A stretch of 64,000 nt of DNA from Streptomyces misionensis (lineage in GTDB: Bacteria > Actinomycetota > Actinomycetes > Streptomycetales > Streptomycetaceae). Location of the stretch: positions 7,377,001 through 7,441,000 of the forward strand of contig NZ_FNTD01000004.1 in NCBI RefSeq assembly GCF_900104815.1, written 5' to 3'. The notes beneath the pieces were generated by a model. The model searched no databases. It had not been told where the DNA came from and was given only the letters and a program-made list of their open reading frames with translations. Numbering within the stretch: position 1 is the first letter of the stretch; every line of letters starts with the position of its first letter. The position numbers and the translations under genes were made by a program. Below, piece by piece: positions 49,792-58,417 of this stretch.

Positions 49792-50274
49792 TCACGCGGT
49801 GGCTTCCCGCTGTTCCCGGGCGGCGCGCGTGATGGCGCACCGGATGGGTTCGTAGCCGGTGCACCGGCAGATGTTGGACCCGACCACACCCGCGATGGCC
49901 TCCGGGTCGTCAGCGAGGTCGGGATCGGCTTCGAGCGCTCCGGCGGCCACCATGAGGAAGCCCGGTGTGCAGAATCCGCACTGGAGCGCGTGCTCGGCCG
50001 AGAACGCCCGTTGCAGGGGATGGGGTTCGCCGTCGGGTCCCGCGAGGCCCTCCACCGTGCGGACGGAGCTGCCGTCGCACTGCACGGCCAGCACCAGGCA
50101 CGAGCGGACAGGCTTGCCGTCCACGAGCACGGTGCAGGCCCCGCAGATGCCGTGCTCGCAGCCGAGGTGCGTACCGGTGAGTCCCAGGTCGTCGCGGAGG
50201 ACGTCGGCGAGCAGGCGCCGGGGCTCCACGTCGAGGGGGTGTGCGGCGCCGTTCACGTTGAGCGTGATCTTCAT
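49792..50274 (-). CDS. Molybdenum hydroxylase, [2Fe-2S] small subunit
   Basis: A 160-residue subunit with a plant-type [2Fe-2S] site (CEHGICGACTVLVDG plus a later Cys in VRSCLV) and the second helical [2Fe-2S] site (CGFCTPG and CRCTGY). It passes electrons from the molybdenum centre to the FAD subunit. The ATG overlaps the stop of the FAD subunit gene (ATGA). All eight cluster cysteines are present. Confidence 0.93.
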   Translation of the reverse strand: MKITLNVNGAAHPLDVEPRRLLADVLRDDLGLTGTHLGCEHGICGACTVLVDGKPVRSCLVLAVQCDGSSVRTVEGLAGPDGEPHPLQRAFSAEHALQCGFCTPGFLMVAAGALEADPDLADDPEAIAGVVGSNICRCTGYEPIRCAITRAAREQREATA

Positions 50275-51203
50275 CGGTTGTCTCCCTCTCGTGCGGCGAG
50301 GCGGGCGCACCGGTCCACCGCCGCCTCGAGGAGTGTTCTGCCGACCAGGACGGCGATGGCCTGCCGCTTGTACTCGACGTCGGCGTAGGGTTCGGCCACC
50401 GGGGCGGCGTCCTCCTGGGCGGCGACACGGCCGGCGCGGGCGAACGGGTGGTCGTCGGGAAGCCGGGGCGCTGTCGGGAGCGGGCCGATCTCGGCACCGA
50501 GCAGCGACCGTTCCGCGGCGCGGGCCCGTACCGGCCGGTCCGCGGAGTTGACCAGTCCGATCCGTACGTCGCTGAGCACGCCGTCGGTCACCGTGAGGGC
50601 CGCCGCGACGGCGACCTGGGCGAAGCAGAAGTGGGTGCGGCGGTGCTCGATGAAACCCACCCCGGTGTTCTCACCGAGCAGCGGAAGGCGTACGGCGGTG
50701 ATGAGCTCCTGGGGACGGCGTGCGGTGCGGTACGGACCGAGGAAGTAGTCGCCGGCCGCGATCTCGCGGGCACCGCCGGGACCGGTCACCTCCACGGTGG
50801 CGTCCAGGGCCACACCGATCGCGCACCACTCGGAGGCGGGATGGGCCCAGCCGAAGCTGCCGGCCATGGTTCCGCGGGAACGGATCGGTGGATGGGCGAT
50901 GTTGACCACGGCACGGGACAGCAGGGTGCCCAACGGACCGGGTACGGCATCGGCCGATTCGAAGGTCGCATGGCGGATCAGGGCGCCGACGCGCAGCTCG
51001 TCGCCCTCGACGCTCATGCGGTCGAGCTCCGGGATGCGGTTGATGTCGACGACGAGGTCGGGGCGGATGCGTTGGAGGTGCATCTCCAGGATCAGGCTCT
51101 GTCCTCCGGCGAGCACCTGGGCCTTGCGTCCGGTGCCGCCGAGGGCCTCCACGGCCTCGGCGACCGTGTGGGGCACCACATAGTCGAAGGATGCGGGTTT
51201 CAC
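50271..51203 (-). CDS. Molybdenum hydroxylase, FAD-binding medium subunit
   Basis: A 310-residue subunit of the xanthine dehydrogenase / CO dehydrogenase type. FAD motifs are AGGQSLI near 36-42 and NIAHPPIRSRGTMAGS near 100. It accepts electrons from the iron-sulfur subunit and passes them to an acceptor. Its GTG overlaps the stop of the large subunit gene (GTGA), which settles the start. Confidence 0.93.
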   Translation of the reverse strand: MKPASFDYVVPHTVAEAVEALGGTGRKAQVLAGGQSLILEMHLQRIRPDLVVDINRIPELDRMSVEGDELRVGALIRHATFESADAVPGPLGTLLSRAVVNIAHPPIRSRGTMAGSFGWAHPASEWCAIGVALDATVEVTGPGGAREIAAGDYFLGPYRTARRPQELITAVRLPLLGENTGVGFIEHRRTHFCFAQVAVAAALTVTDGVLSDVRIGLVNSADRPVRARAAERSLLGAEIGPLPTAPRLPDDHPFARAGRVAAQEDAAPVAEPYADVEYKRQAIAVLVGRTLLEAAVDRCARLAAREGDNR

Positions 51204-53473
51204 CGGTCGCCTTCCTCGTGTTTCGGGGCGTGCGCCGCACGCCAGACGCTGTCCGGGGTGAGCGGCATCTGCAGCAGGTCGGGGTCGGCGATCTGCAGGG
51301 CGTCGGCCACAGCATTGACAATGGCTGCCGGGGTGCCGATGCAGCCGGACTCTCCCGCGCCCTTGGCACCCAGCGGCGTGCTGGGACTGGGGGTGCAGGT
51401 GTCCTTGATGTCGATGGGCGGGATCTCCGTGAACGTCGGGAGCAGGTAGTCCAACAGGCCGTTCGCCAGATGCGGTACGCCGTCGTCGAACGTCATGCCT
51501 TCGTAGAGGGCCTGGCCGATGCCCTGCACGGCCGATCCGAAAGCCTGTCCGCGTACCACCGTGGGGTTGAGCACCACTCCGCAGTCGTCGACGGCCACGA
51601 GCCGCAGGACCTTCACGGTGCCCAGGTCCGGATCCACCTCGGTCACCGCCGCATGAGCTCCGAAGGGGAAAGCCATACCGGCCTCGTACCGGTCCTCGAC
51701 GCGCAACGGGCCTGTGGCCTTCACCAGGTCGCCGAGGCTGGTGGCCGCGGAACCGTCGCGGGCGGCGTGCACGGCACCGTCCGCCCACTCGACCTCTTCG
51801 GGCGGCAGACCCCAGAGCTCCGCCGCCCGGGTGCGAGCCTCCTTGATCAGGAGGGTCGCGGCGTGCTCGAACATGGCACCTGCGACCTGAGCCGACCGGC
51901 TGGCGAAGGAGCCCAGCCCCTCGGGCTGTTCGTCGGTGTCGCCCTCGACGAGGCGGACCTGTCTCTCCGGGATGCCGAGGACCTTGGCGACCAGTGCCGG
52001 GAAGACGGTCTCGTGCCCCTGGCCGCTGGGTGCCGCGCCGCAGCGGGCGGTGACGGTGCCGTCTTCTTGCACCTCCAGGCTGCCGAACTCGTGGAGACCG
52101 CCGGGTTCGCCGCCCGAGCGTTCCACGTAGCAGGAGATCCCGATTCCCAGCGGCAGCGCGGCCGGGTCCACCCGGCGGCGGGCCTGCTCCGCACGCCATT
52201 CCTCGTAGCCGAGTGTGTCCAGGGCCAGGTCGAGGGCGGCGGCGTAGTCGCCGCTGTCGTAGCGGCGTCCGGTCGGAGTGTCGTACGGGAAGGCGTCGGG
52301 CGGGATGAAGTTGCGCCGCCGCAGTTCGATCGGGTCGATGCCGAGCCGCCGGGCGAGCAGGTCCATCGTCCGCTCGATCGCGATCGCCGCCTCGGGACGG
52401 CCGGCGCCCCGGTACGGATAGGTCACCATGGTGTTGGTGAGCACCGAGCGCAGCGTCGCGTGGACGCGGGGCGTGGTGTACGCGCCCGTCGCCATCCATA
52501 CCGTCTGCATCGGCAGTCCCACACCGAGGTGGGGGTAGGCGCCGACGTCTGCGTCGATCTTCAGCTCATAGGCGAGGAGCCGCCCTTCGGCGTCGGCGGC
52601 GAGCCGGACAGTCTGGTCCTGCCCCCTGCCCCGGGTGGCGACCAGCATCGACTCCAGGCGGTCCTCGATCCAGCGGACCGGCCGCCCGAGCTTCACCGCC
52701 AGGTAGGCGACGACCACGAACTCGGGAAAGGCGGCGCTCTTGGACCCGAAGGCGCCTCCCGTGTCGGGGACGACGACCCGGATCCGGTCGACGGACCAGC
52801 CGAGCAGTGCGGCGAGTTCCCGCCGCAGCCGGTGCGGCATCTGGTGCCCCGACCACACGGTCAGCCGGTCCGCCTCGGGTACGGCGAGGACGGTGCGGCA
52901 CTCCATGGGGCTGGGCATCAGCAGTTGCTGGCGGTACGTGGCCTCGACCACGGCGGCCGCGTCCTGCCAGACGGACGGGTCGATGGGCTCTCCCGCCTCG
53001 CCCCGCAGGGCGATATTGCTCAGTCCGTCGAACAGGCGGACGGAGTCGTCCAGCGCCGCGGACGGTGTCACCACTGCGGGCAGGGGATCGATGGTGGCAG
53101 TGACCTCGGCGACCCCGTCCTCGGCCCGGTACCGGTCCTCCCCGAGGACGACCGCGAGCGCCTCGCCCGGATAGCGCACCCGGTCCTTCACGAGGGCCGG
53201 CCACTCCCGGCCCGCGACAGCGTCCTCCGTGGAGAGCCGCGCCAGCAGCGTGTACGGCACCGGGGGGAGGTCCGGCAGATCCGCGGCCGACCAGGCTCCC
53301 ACGACACCCGGTACCTCCCGTGCCGCCGTACAGTCCACGGCACGCAGGACGCCGTGGGCCACCTTGCTTCTCACAAAAGCGGCATCCAGACATCCGGGCA
53401 CGTCGATATCGGCAACATACCGGCCTTGACCGGACAGCAGGCGCTCGTCCTCGCGCCTCATCCATTGCGCCAC
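51200..53473 (-). CDS. Molybdenum hydroxylase, molybdopterin large subunit (form II-like)
   Basis: A 757-residue catalytic subunit. GAFGSK and the PYRGAGRPEA segment are present, and the base Glu is in KGAGESGCIG near the C-terminus. The RGAGR loop is that of form II CO-dehydrogenase-like enzymes, not the cysteine loop AYRCSFR of true aerobic CO dehydrogenase, so CO is an unlikely substrate. Hydroxylation of an N-heteroaromatic or aldehyde is more likely. The GTG at 53473 follows GAGG; an ATG at 53461 is possible. It is the first gene of a five-gene operon. Confidence 0.9.
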   Translation of the reverse strand: MAQWMRREDERLLSGQGRYVADIDVPGCLDAAFVRSKVAHGVLRAVDCTAAREVPGVVGAWSAADLPDLPPVPYTLLARLSTEDAVAGREWPALVKDRVRYPGEALAVVLGEDRYRAEDGVAEVTATIDPLPAVVTPSAALDDSVRLFDGLSNIALRGEAGEPIDPSVWQDAAAVVEATYRQQLLMPSPMECRTVLAVPEADRLTVWSGHQMPHRLRRELAALLGWSVDRIRVVVPDTGGAFGSKSAAFPEFVVVAYLAVKLGRPVRWIEDRLESMLVATRGRGQDQTVRLAADAEGRLLAYELKIDADVGAYPHLGVGLPMQTVWMATGAYTTPRVHATLRSVLTNTMVTYPYRGAGRPEAAIAIERTMDLLARRLGIDPIELRRRNFIPPDAFPYDTPTGRRYDSGDYAAALDLALDTLGYEEWRAEQARRRVDPAALPLGIGISCYVERSGGEPGGLHEFGSLEVQEDGTVTARCGAAPSGQGHETVFPALVAKVLGIPERQVRLVEGDTDEQPEGLGSFASRSAQVAGAMFEHAATLLIKEARTRAAELWGLPPEEVEWADGAVHAARDGSAATSLGDLVKATGPLRVEDRYEAGMAFPFGAHAAVTEVDPDLGTVKVLRLVAVDDCGVVLNPTVVRGQAFGSAVQGIGQALYEGMTFDDGVPHLANGLLDYLLPTFTEIPPIDIKDTCTPSPSTPLGAKGAGESGCIGTPAAIVNAVADALQIADPDLLQMPLTPDSVWRAAHAPKHEEGDR

Positions 53474-53997
53474 AACAACACCTCGTTCGTGTCTTTGCGG
53501 GAATTGGCAGGGCGAGAGCCCCGCATCCTGCGCCCATCGCCGTGCAGGATTTCCGGCCCGTCGCCGTAGGGCGTCCCAAAGGGAACACCGCGTCGATTGC
53601 ATTCGAATTCAGCGGTTCGGATGCTAACCACACCGCAAATACGAAGACGAGTCACCGAGGCGCGCTGTGCGCTGAGAGCACAGAAAAACCAGACGGAGTG
53701 CGCTGGCGGTAGAGGCGGCCGCCGGGCACGACGGCCGCCGCTTCCCGTCTGCCTCTGCGTGGCCAAGTACCTGAAGCGGCACGAGGAGTTCGCTGACATC
53801 ACCGACCGGTGAAGCCCGACGCACTGGAGTGGCTGGAGACGGAACTGGGCTGACCGCTCCCCCTCGGAGAGGAGGCCGAGTAGAAGATGTCGGGCCCGAG
53901 GCGGCGCGTGACGTCACTCGCCGCATTCCAGGTGCCCGCGGTCGGCGTTCCCGTCTGACCGCGGGCACCCGGCGAGTCGGTGGGCCTCTGGCGGCCG
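53474..53997. other. Intergenic stretch upstream of the molybdenum hydroxylase operon, with small coding relics
   Basis: No intact gene is seen in 524 bases. The part near 53,560-53,690 is A/T-richer and probably holds the operon promoter. GGCGGCCG (53714-53721) and CGGCCGCC (53732-53739) form a hairpin. On the plus strand, VAKYLKRHEEFADITDR (ending at 53812) and DALEWLETELG (ending at 53853) look protein-like but lie in different frames and lack starts. They may be pieces of one decayed gene. Confidence 0.4.
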
Positions 53998-55098
53998 TCA
54001 GCCGCGCGGGACGACCATCGACTGGACGTCCGGCAGGGTCCTCCAGTCATTGGACGCCACCGTGGCGTGTGCCTTGGCCAGTTGGGTGACCCGGGCCTGC
54101 GCGTCGGCCGTCGAGGGGTTGACGTCGTCCAGCGCCGGCGGCACGTTCTGCGCGTCGGTCATGAACAGCAGGTAGTGGTGGGTGTCGTACCACCCGGTGT
54201 CGATGCTGCCGTTGAGGTATGTGGCCGCGTCACCGTCGAAGGCCACGAACCAAGGGCGCAGCGACGTGTCGGAGTAGCGCGAACGGGGATCGCCTGCCTG
54301 GGCGTTGTGCACCGAAGGGAAGACGTTCGCCTCCGACGTCCTGCCCTGGGTGTGCAGGTCGCGCAGGTAGCCCGCGTACTCCTGGTCGGTCCACAGAGAG
54401 TCGGTCGGGTTGCTCTCCTCGACCGTGCCGGGAATGACCTCGAGGATGACCTTGCCGGCCAGTTGCTGCCGAGTGGGCCAGTTGCCGGCGGACGCGGCCG
54501 CGTCGAGTGTGGCGTACTGCCCGCCGCCTGGCTTGTCGAGCAGGTCGGACGGCTTGAACACCAGCCCGCCGAGGTGTGCGCTGATGGACTGGTCGAGCTT
54601 GGCCGGGCTCATGCCGAACGTGGCCTGGAAACCCGCCTTCATCTCCAGCTTGATGTACAGCGGGCCGTGCCCGGGGTGCGCCCCGAGCCACAGCCGGACG
54701 TCGTCCAGGCAGCTCTCCAGGTCCTTGTTCGCCGCGCCGGTGTAGAGCTGGGAGGCCGCGGACGCGTTGACGCAGTTGTTCGAGTTGCCCGTCGGGTTGG
54801 AGTGGCTCACCTTCCACTCCTGGGTGAAAACGTCGTCCCAGACGTCGAGTTCGATCATCGAGGTGCCTGTGTCGAGAGCCTGGGCCAGATACGTGAAGGC
54901 GCCGGGGTCGTAGCTGTTGTGCAGGCCTGACGTCGTGGCGCCGGACAGTGGTAGCGCGTCCGTGCCGGCGGCGGAGGCGGTGACGCTCCCCGGACCGGCC
55001 ATGGTGAACGCCAGGCACGCGGTGAGTGCCCCGAGCAGCGCGGCGCGCACGACGGCGCGTGGTCGGAACAGAGCTCGACGGGTGAACGGTCCGGTCAC
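53998..55098 (-). CDS. Secreted PI-PLC-like phosphodiesterase (Ca2+-dependent type)
   Basis: A 366-residue secreted protein. The signal peptide covers about 1-44 (LLGALTACLAFTMAG, cut near SAAG). The mature part has LHNSYD near 60, IELDVWDD near 84 and a second His in KVSHSNPTG, the arrangement of bacterial phosphatidylinositol-specific phospholipase C TIM barrels, most like the Ca2+-dependent Streptomyces type. It likely cleaves phosphoinositides or glycerophosphodiesters outside the cell. The gene stands alone. GGAGGGCAC precedes the ATG. Confidence 0.8.
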   Translation of the reverse strand: MTGPFTRRALFRPRAVVRAALLGALTACLAFTMAGPGSVTASAAGTDALPLSGATTSGLHNSYDPGAFTYLAQALDTGTSMIELDVWDDVFTQEWKVSHSNPTGNSNNCVNASAASQLYTGAANKDLESCLDDVRLWLGAHPGHGPLYIKLEMKAGFQATFGMSPAKLDQSISAHLGGLVFKPSDLLDKPGGGQYATLDAAASAGNWPTRQQLAGKVILEVIPGTVEESNPTDSLWTDQEYAGYLRDLHTQGRTSEANVFPSVHNAQAGDPRSRYSDTSLRPWFVAFDGDAATYLNGSIDTGWYDTHHYLLFMTDAQNVPPALDDVNPSTADAQARVTQLAKAHATVASNDWRTLPDVQSMVVPRG

Positions 55099-55685
55099 GT
55101 GCCCTCCTGTGGGTGTGGCTCTCCGTCAAGGACGGTGATGGCCACGTGTGAATCGACGGAGACATGACACGTAACACGACCTGGAATCCTTCTGTCAGCT
55201 CCACTTCGAGCCGAACTCCCCTACTGGGCAAGGAGGTTCAGGTATATGAAGCGCTCCGGGTCTGGTCGGGACGAGATCGCTGTCAGGGATTTCGCGCCGG
55301 CCAGTACCGCGCATGCTGCGAGTGCGAGGACGAAGGCGAGTGCGAGTGCGCAGGCGAGCGGGTGGCGGCGCCCCTTGGCCCTGCGTGGATCGGGTACGGT
55401 CGCGAGGCGGTCCAGCAGCAGCGGGTGTTCCCCGGGCTCGGCAGGGCGGCCGGTGGCGAGCCGGCCCAGGCCGGCGGGGATGGGCGATGGTGATCGGGCA
55501 GGCGCGGTCTTCCGCCTGGTGATGCAGCGGCCAAGCCCCTTTCCCCGCGTATGGCCGCGGGTTCCCCGCCGGCGGGCGGTCCCCGCGGACGGCCGGTTGG
55601 ACTCGCCACCGGAGGACCGGCTTGGACGCAGGGTGTCGTAGCCGAGGGATGACCCGAACCGCGGTGGCGAGGGACCCGGCCGGCG
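55099..55685. other. Gene-poor stretch holding a transposase relic
   Basis: About 590 bases lack an intact gene. The first 100 bases are A/T-richer and probably hold the phospholipase promoter. Most of the rest is covered by the ISAs1-type relic (55221-55500). GC-rich sequence without recognisable signals follows to the end of the dehydrogenase gene. Confidence 0.5.
55221..55500 (-). pseudogene. ISAs1-family transposase N-terminal relic
   Basis: Minus-strand reading gives HPLLLDRLATVPDPRRAKG, then RRHPLA, an Ala/Leu-rich stretch, CAVLAGAKSLTAIS and a stop at 55221. This is the DDE_Tnp_1-associated N-terminal domain of ISAs1-type transposases (VPDPR-x-x-x-GRRH followed by CAVLAGA-x-S). The DDE catalytic part is missing, no start codon lies upstream in frame, and the end is replaced by unrelated residues before the stop. 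It is a dead fragment marking an old insertion. Confidence 0.7.
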
Positions 55686-56408
55686 TTACCCGGCGTTCGG
55701 CTCGGGGTGGATCTGCTCGATGCGGTCGCGCTTGGTGTACAGGTCCCAGTAGTGCTCGGCGAGGTCGTCCGGGTCGACGAGCGGGCCGACGCCTTCCGGC
55801 AGGGATGCGGCGGCGATCTCTCCCATCTCGCTGCGGGCGATGAAGGCCGCGATGGACAGGGTGCCGGCGTAGGCGCCGATGTCGGCGAGTTCGCCGTTGA
55901 GGGAGTACAGCCAGTTGCGGGCGGCGGACATCAGCGGGCCCACGCCGCTCATGTACGGCCGCGGCGCCACGGCGGTGTGGCCGGTGGTCATCAGGAACGC
56001 GCCGTCGCCGCGCTCGGCCCACTCGGGCAGTACCGCGCGGACCACCTCGACCGGGGTGAGCAGGAGAAGGGGGCTGTCCTTCTGCAAGGTGTCGGCGTCC
56101 AGCTCGGTGGCGGGGGCGAAGCTCTGTTCCCCGCTGATCGGCCCGTACTCGATGACGTCGATCCGGCCGAACCGGCCGCGGACGGCGTTGACAAGGGCGG
56201 GAACCTCGGCGGGCTTGGAGAGGTCGGCGGTGAATCCGACCGCGTCGATGCCCTCGCCGGTGAGCTGTTCGACGAGTGTGTCGAGACGGTCCTTGCGGCG
56301 GGCGACGAGGGCGACGCGGAAGCCTTCGCGGGCGAAGCGGCGGGCGACGGAGGCGCCGAGACCGGTGCCGGCTCCGAAGACCGCGATGACCTTGGACGTT
56401 TGGGGCAT
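55686..56408 (-). CDS. SDR-family oxidoreductase (atypical)
   Basis: A 240-residue Rossmann protein with the cofactor motif GAGTGLGASVARRF and a basic ARRKDRL after strand 2, which favours NADP. The usual YxxxK appears changed: the region reads GHTAVAPRPYMSGVGPLMSAARNW, without Tyr-x3-Lys. It may use different catalytic residues or act as a quinone or enone reductase-like protein. The ATG follows GGAGACATCCCC. It is the last gene of the HxlR-flanked minus-strand operon. Confidence 0.8.
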   Translation of the reverse strand: MPQTSKVIAVFGAGTGLGASVARRFAREGFRVALVARRKDRLDTLVEQLTGEGIDAVGFTADLSKPAEVPALVNAVRGRFGRIDVIEYGPISGEQSFAPATELDADTLQKDSPLLLLTPVEVVRAVLPEWAERGDGAFLMTTGHTAVAPRPYMSGVGPLMSAARNWLYSLNGELADIGAYAGTLSIAAFIARSEMGEIAAASLPEGVGPLVDPDDLAEHYWDLYTKRDRIEQIHPEPNAG

Positions 56409-56461
56409 GGGGATGTCTCCTCGGGATTTCGGGGGAGTGTTCAACAGGGGTTCGAGGTGGG

Positions 56462-57124
56462 TCAGCCGCGGGCGTTCCACACCAGCGGCGCGCTGCGGAT
56501 CCAGGTCGCCTCGTCGATGGCGTCGAGGAGGAAGCGGGCGAGGTCGGCCCGGTTGATCCAGCGTCCGGGCGTGGCGGTGGGGGCCTCGCCGGCGTGCAGG
56601 GGGCCGGTGGCGGGCCTGTCGGTGAGTGCGACGGCGCGGGCGAGGGTCCAGTCGGTGTCGGAGGCGCGTACGACCTGGTCGACGCCGGTGTGGTCGGTGA
56701 ACCCGGCTTTGATGTTCGACAGGTTGATGAACGCCTTCATAAGCGGGTTGAGGCGGGCCCAGTCGTCGCCGGCGCCCTGTGAGGAGGCCAGGGCGATCCG
56801 GCGGATGCCCTGTTCGGCCATGACCGTCAGGGTGTTGCGGGCGGCGTCGGTCATGAACATCGGCGGGCTGACCGGCTTGGCCCAGGGGTTGTCGGAGGCG
56901 CGGGCGTTGTTCAGCACGCTGATCACCGCCTGGGTGTCCTGGGCGGCCCGGCGGATGTCGTCGATGTTCGCGGGCGTGCCCCGGATCAGCTCGACACCGG
57001 TCGGGGCATGGACGGAGGAGGGGTCGCGGACGAGGGCGCGGACTCGGTGGCCGCGTTCGGCGGCCTGTGCCAGGACGTGGATGCCGGTGCGGCCGCTGCC
57101 GCCGAGGACGAGCAGGTCGGTCAT
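56462..57124 (-). CDS. NAD(P)H-binding NmrA/atypical SDR protein
   Basis: A 220-residue protein with LVLGGSGRTGIHVLAQAAERG at the N-terminus (GxxGxxG), typical of atypical SDRs such as NmrA, BVR-B and flavin or quinone reductase-like proteins. No SDR catalytic Tyr-x3-Lys is evident. Such proteins often accompany DoxX and are controlled by HxlR or MarR redox sensors. It lies 53 bases upstream of the SDR gene and 68 bases after the DoxX gene, all on the minus strand. Confidence 0.85.
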   Translation of the reverse strand: MTDLLVLGGSGRTGIHVLAQAAERGHRVRALVRDPSSVHAPTGVELIRGTPANIDDIRRAAQDTQAVISVLNNARASDNPWAKPVSPPMFMTDAARNTLTVMAEQGIRRIALASSQGAGDDWARLNPLMKAFINLSNIKAGFTDHTGVDQVVRASDTDWTLARAVALTDRPATGPLHAGEAPTATPGRWINRADLARFLLDAIDEATWIRSAPLVWNARG

Positions 57125-57192
57125 GGGGAGTCATCGCCTTTCGCGGGCGGAGGGCCGACGGCGGGCGCCGGCCGGGGATGGATTCGGAAGGG

Positions 57193-57560
57193 TCAGAGGG
57201 AGTACGGGCCGAAGCGGCCCCAGGCCACCACGAAGGACAGGGCCAGCAGCACGCCGTTCATGCCGATCGCGCTGTACTCCCGGTGGCGGAGGTGGAAGGT
57301 GCCGGCCAGCGCCATCACCACCGCGAGGCCGAGGGCCGCGAGCGGTGTGAGGACCACCGCGATGCCGGTGGCGGCGGGCAGGACCAGGCCGAGTGCGGCC
57401 GCCAGCTCGACCGCCCCGATCAGCCGCACCGTGCCCGGCGTGAGGTCCTTGGCGTAGGGGAGGGTGCCGACGAGCTTGTGGATCGGCTGGGTCGTCTTCA
57501 TGACGCCGCCATCGCGAACACTGCGGCCGGCAGTCCCGCACCCCACAGCAGGACGTCCAT
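57193..57560 (-). pseudogene. DoxX-like membrane protein gene, split by a frameshift
   Basis: An ATG at 57560 with AGGAG upstream opens MDVLLWGAGLPAAVFAMAAS and then meets TGA at 57498-57500. The overlapping ATG at 57501 opens a second frame of 102 residues, KTTQPIHKLVGTLPYAKDLT onward, with three or four membrane helices. Together they give about 122 residues and the normal DoxX order (short first helix, then K-x-TQP, then SPGTVKLIG-like). The second ATG has no ribosome site. Either one base is gained or lost (pseudogene or sequence error), or the halves are made by coupling or frameshifting. Confidence 0.7.
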
Positions 57561-57600
57561 CGGGCTCCTGGCTACCGGATCTCGGGGGTTATGAGGGAGA

Positions 57601-58311
57601 TCAGCCCTGTACGGGGACGGCGCAGCCGTCCGGGCCGCAGGCCGGGGCGTCGCCACCGGCGGGGGTGAGGGGGTGGGTGTCGTCCCAAGCGGTGCGGAGC
57701 AGGTCCAGCAGGGTGTCGCTGTCCTGGGCACCGGGGACGCCGTAGCGGCCGTCGATGACGATGAACGGGGCACCCGTCGCGCCGAGGCGCTGGGCGCGGG
57801 CCGCGTCATCGCGGACCTGCTCGCGGTAGCGGTGCCGGGCGAGGGCCTGTCGGGTCCGCTCGTGGTCCAGGCCCAGGGTGTCGGCGAGGGCGAGCAGGTC
57901 GTCCAGGGAGAAGACGGGCTTGGCCTTGCCGAAGTAGGTGTCGAAGACGGCGTCCCACGCTTCGCGGTTCTTGCCCTGGGCGGAGGCGTGGGCGAGGAAC
58001 TCGTGGGCCAGGTCGGTGTTGCCGACCTGGTTGTCCAGCACCCGGTAGGGGCTCAGACCCTCGGCCGCGGCCAGTGCCTCGATCCGCCGGGTCGACGCCT
58101 CGGCCTGACCGCCGCCCACACCGTGCCGTCGCAGCAGAGCCTCGCGGACGGAGAACGTCCGCCCCTCGGGGAAGCTGCTGCTGAGCGGGAACGAGTGGTG
58201 GACCACCTCCACCTCGCCCGCGTGCTCGAACCGCTCGACGGCCCGCTGCAGACGGTGATGACCCAGCCCGCACCAGGGGCACGTCACCTCGGACCAGATG
58301 TCCACCTTCAC
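57601..58311 (-). CDS. DsbA-family oxidoreductase, FrnE-like
   Basis: A 236-residue thioredoxin-fold protein with CPWC at residues 11-14 and the helical insert of FrnE-type disulfide isomerases. A C-terminal CGPDGC adds a second Cys pair. FrnE proteins act in oxidative stress defence and in some polyketide pathways. There is no signal peptide, so it works in the cytosol. The GTG at 58311 is chosen because GGAGG stands six bases before it. It heads the minus-strand operon and is divergent from the HxlR gene. Confidence 0.88.
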   Translation of the reverse strand: MKVDIWSEVTCPWCGLGHHRLQRAVERFEHAGEVEVVHHSFPLSSSFPEGRTFSVREALLRRHGVGGGQAEASTRRIEALAAAEGLSPYRVLDNQVGNTDLAHEFLAHASAQGKNREAWDAVFDTYFGKAKPVFSLDDLLALADTLGLDHERTRQALARHRYREQVRDDAARAQRLGATGAPFIVIDGRYGVPGAQDSDTLLDLLRTAWDDTHPLTPAGGDAPACGPDGCAVPVQG

Positions 58312-58328
58312 CCCGCACCTCCAATTCT

Positions 58329-58343
58329 TACGACTTGTTCGTA
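58329..58343. promoter_or_regulatory. HxlR-type operator between divergent genes
   Basis: TACGA (58329-58333), CTTGT, TCGTA (58339-58343) is a perfect inverted repeat with a 5-base spacer in the 106-base region between the FrnE-like and HxlR genes. It lies 17 bases upstream of the FrnE-like start codon, where repressor binding would block transcription. Confidence 0.6.
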
Positions 58344-58417
58344 GCATCATGGTGGACCAGTATGGAAGGCGATACAAAAGGCACATCCGTGTGCGTTGCC
58401 GGAGAGGAATGTGCGTC

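Noticed and set aside
51200..53473. Aerobic carbon monoxide dehydrogenase
   Set aside because: The large subunit has the RGAGR loop and lacks the cysteine-containing AYRCSFR signature needed for CO oxidation.
55246..55641. A plus-strand 131-residue open frame in the transposase relic region
   Set aside because: Its composition is low-complexity Ser/Arg/Ala, and the minus strand in another frame gives the conserved transposase peptide.
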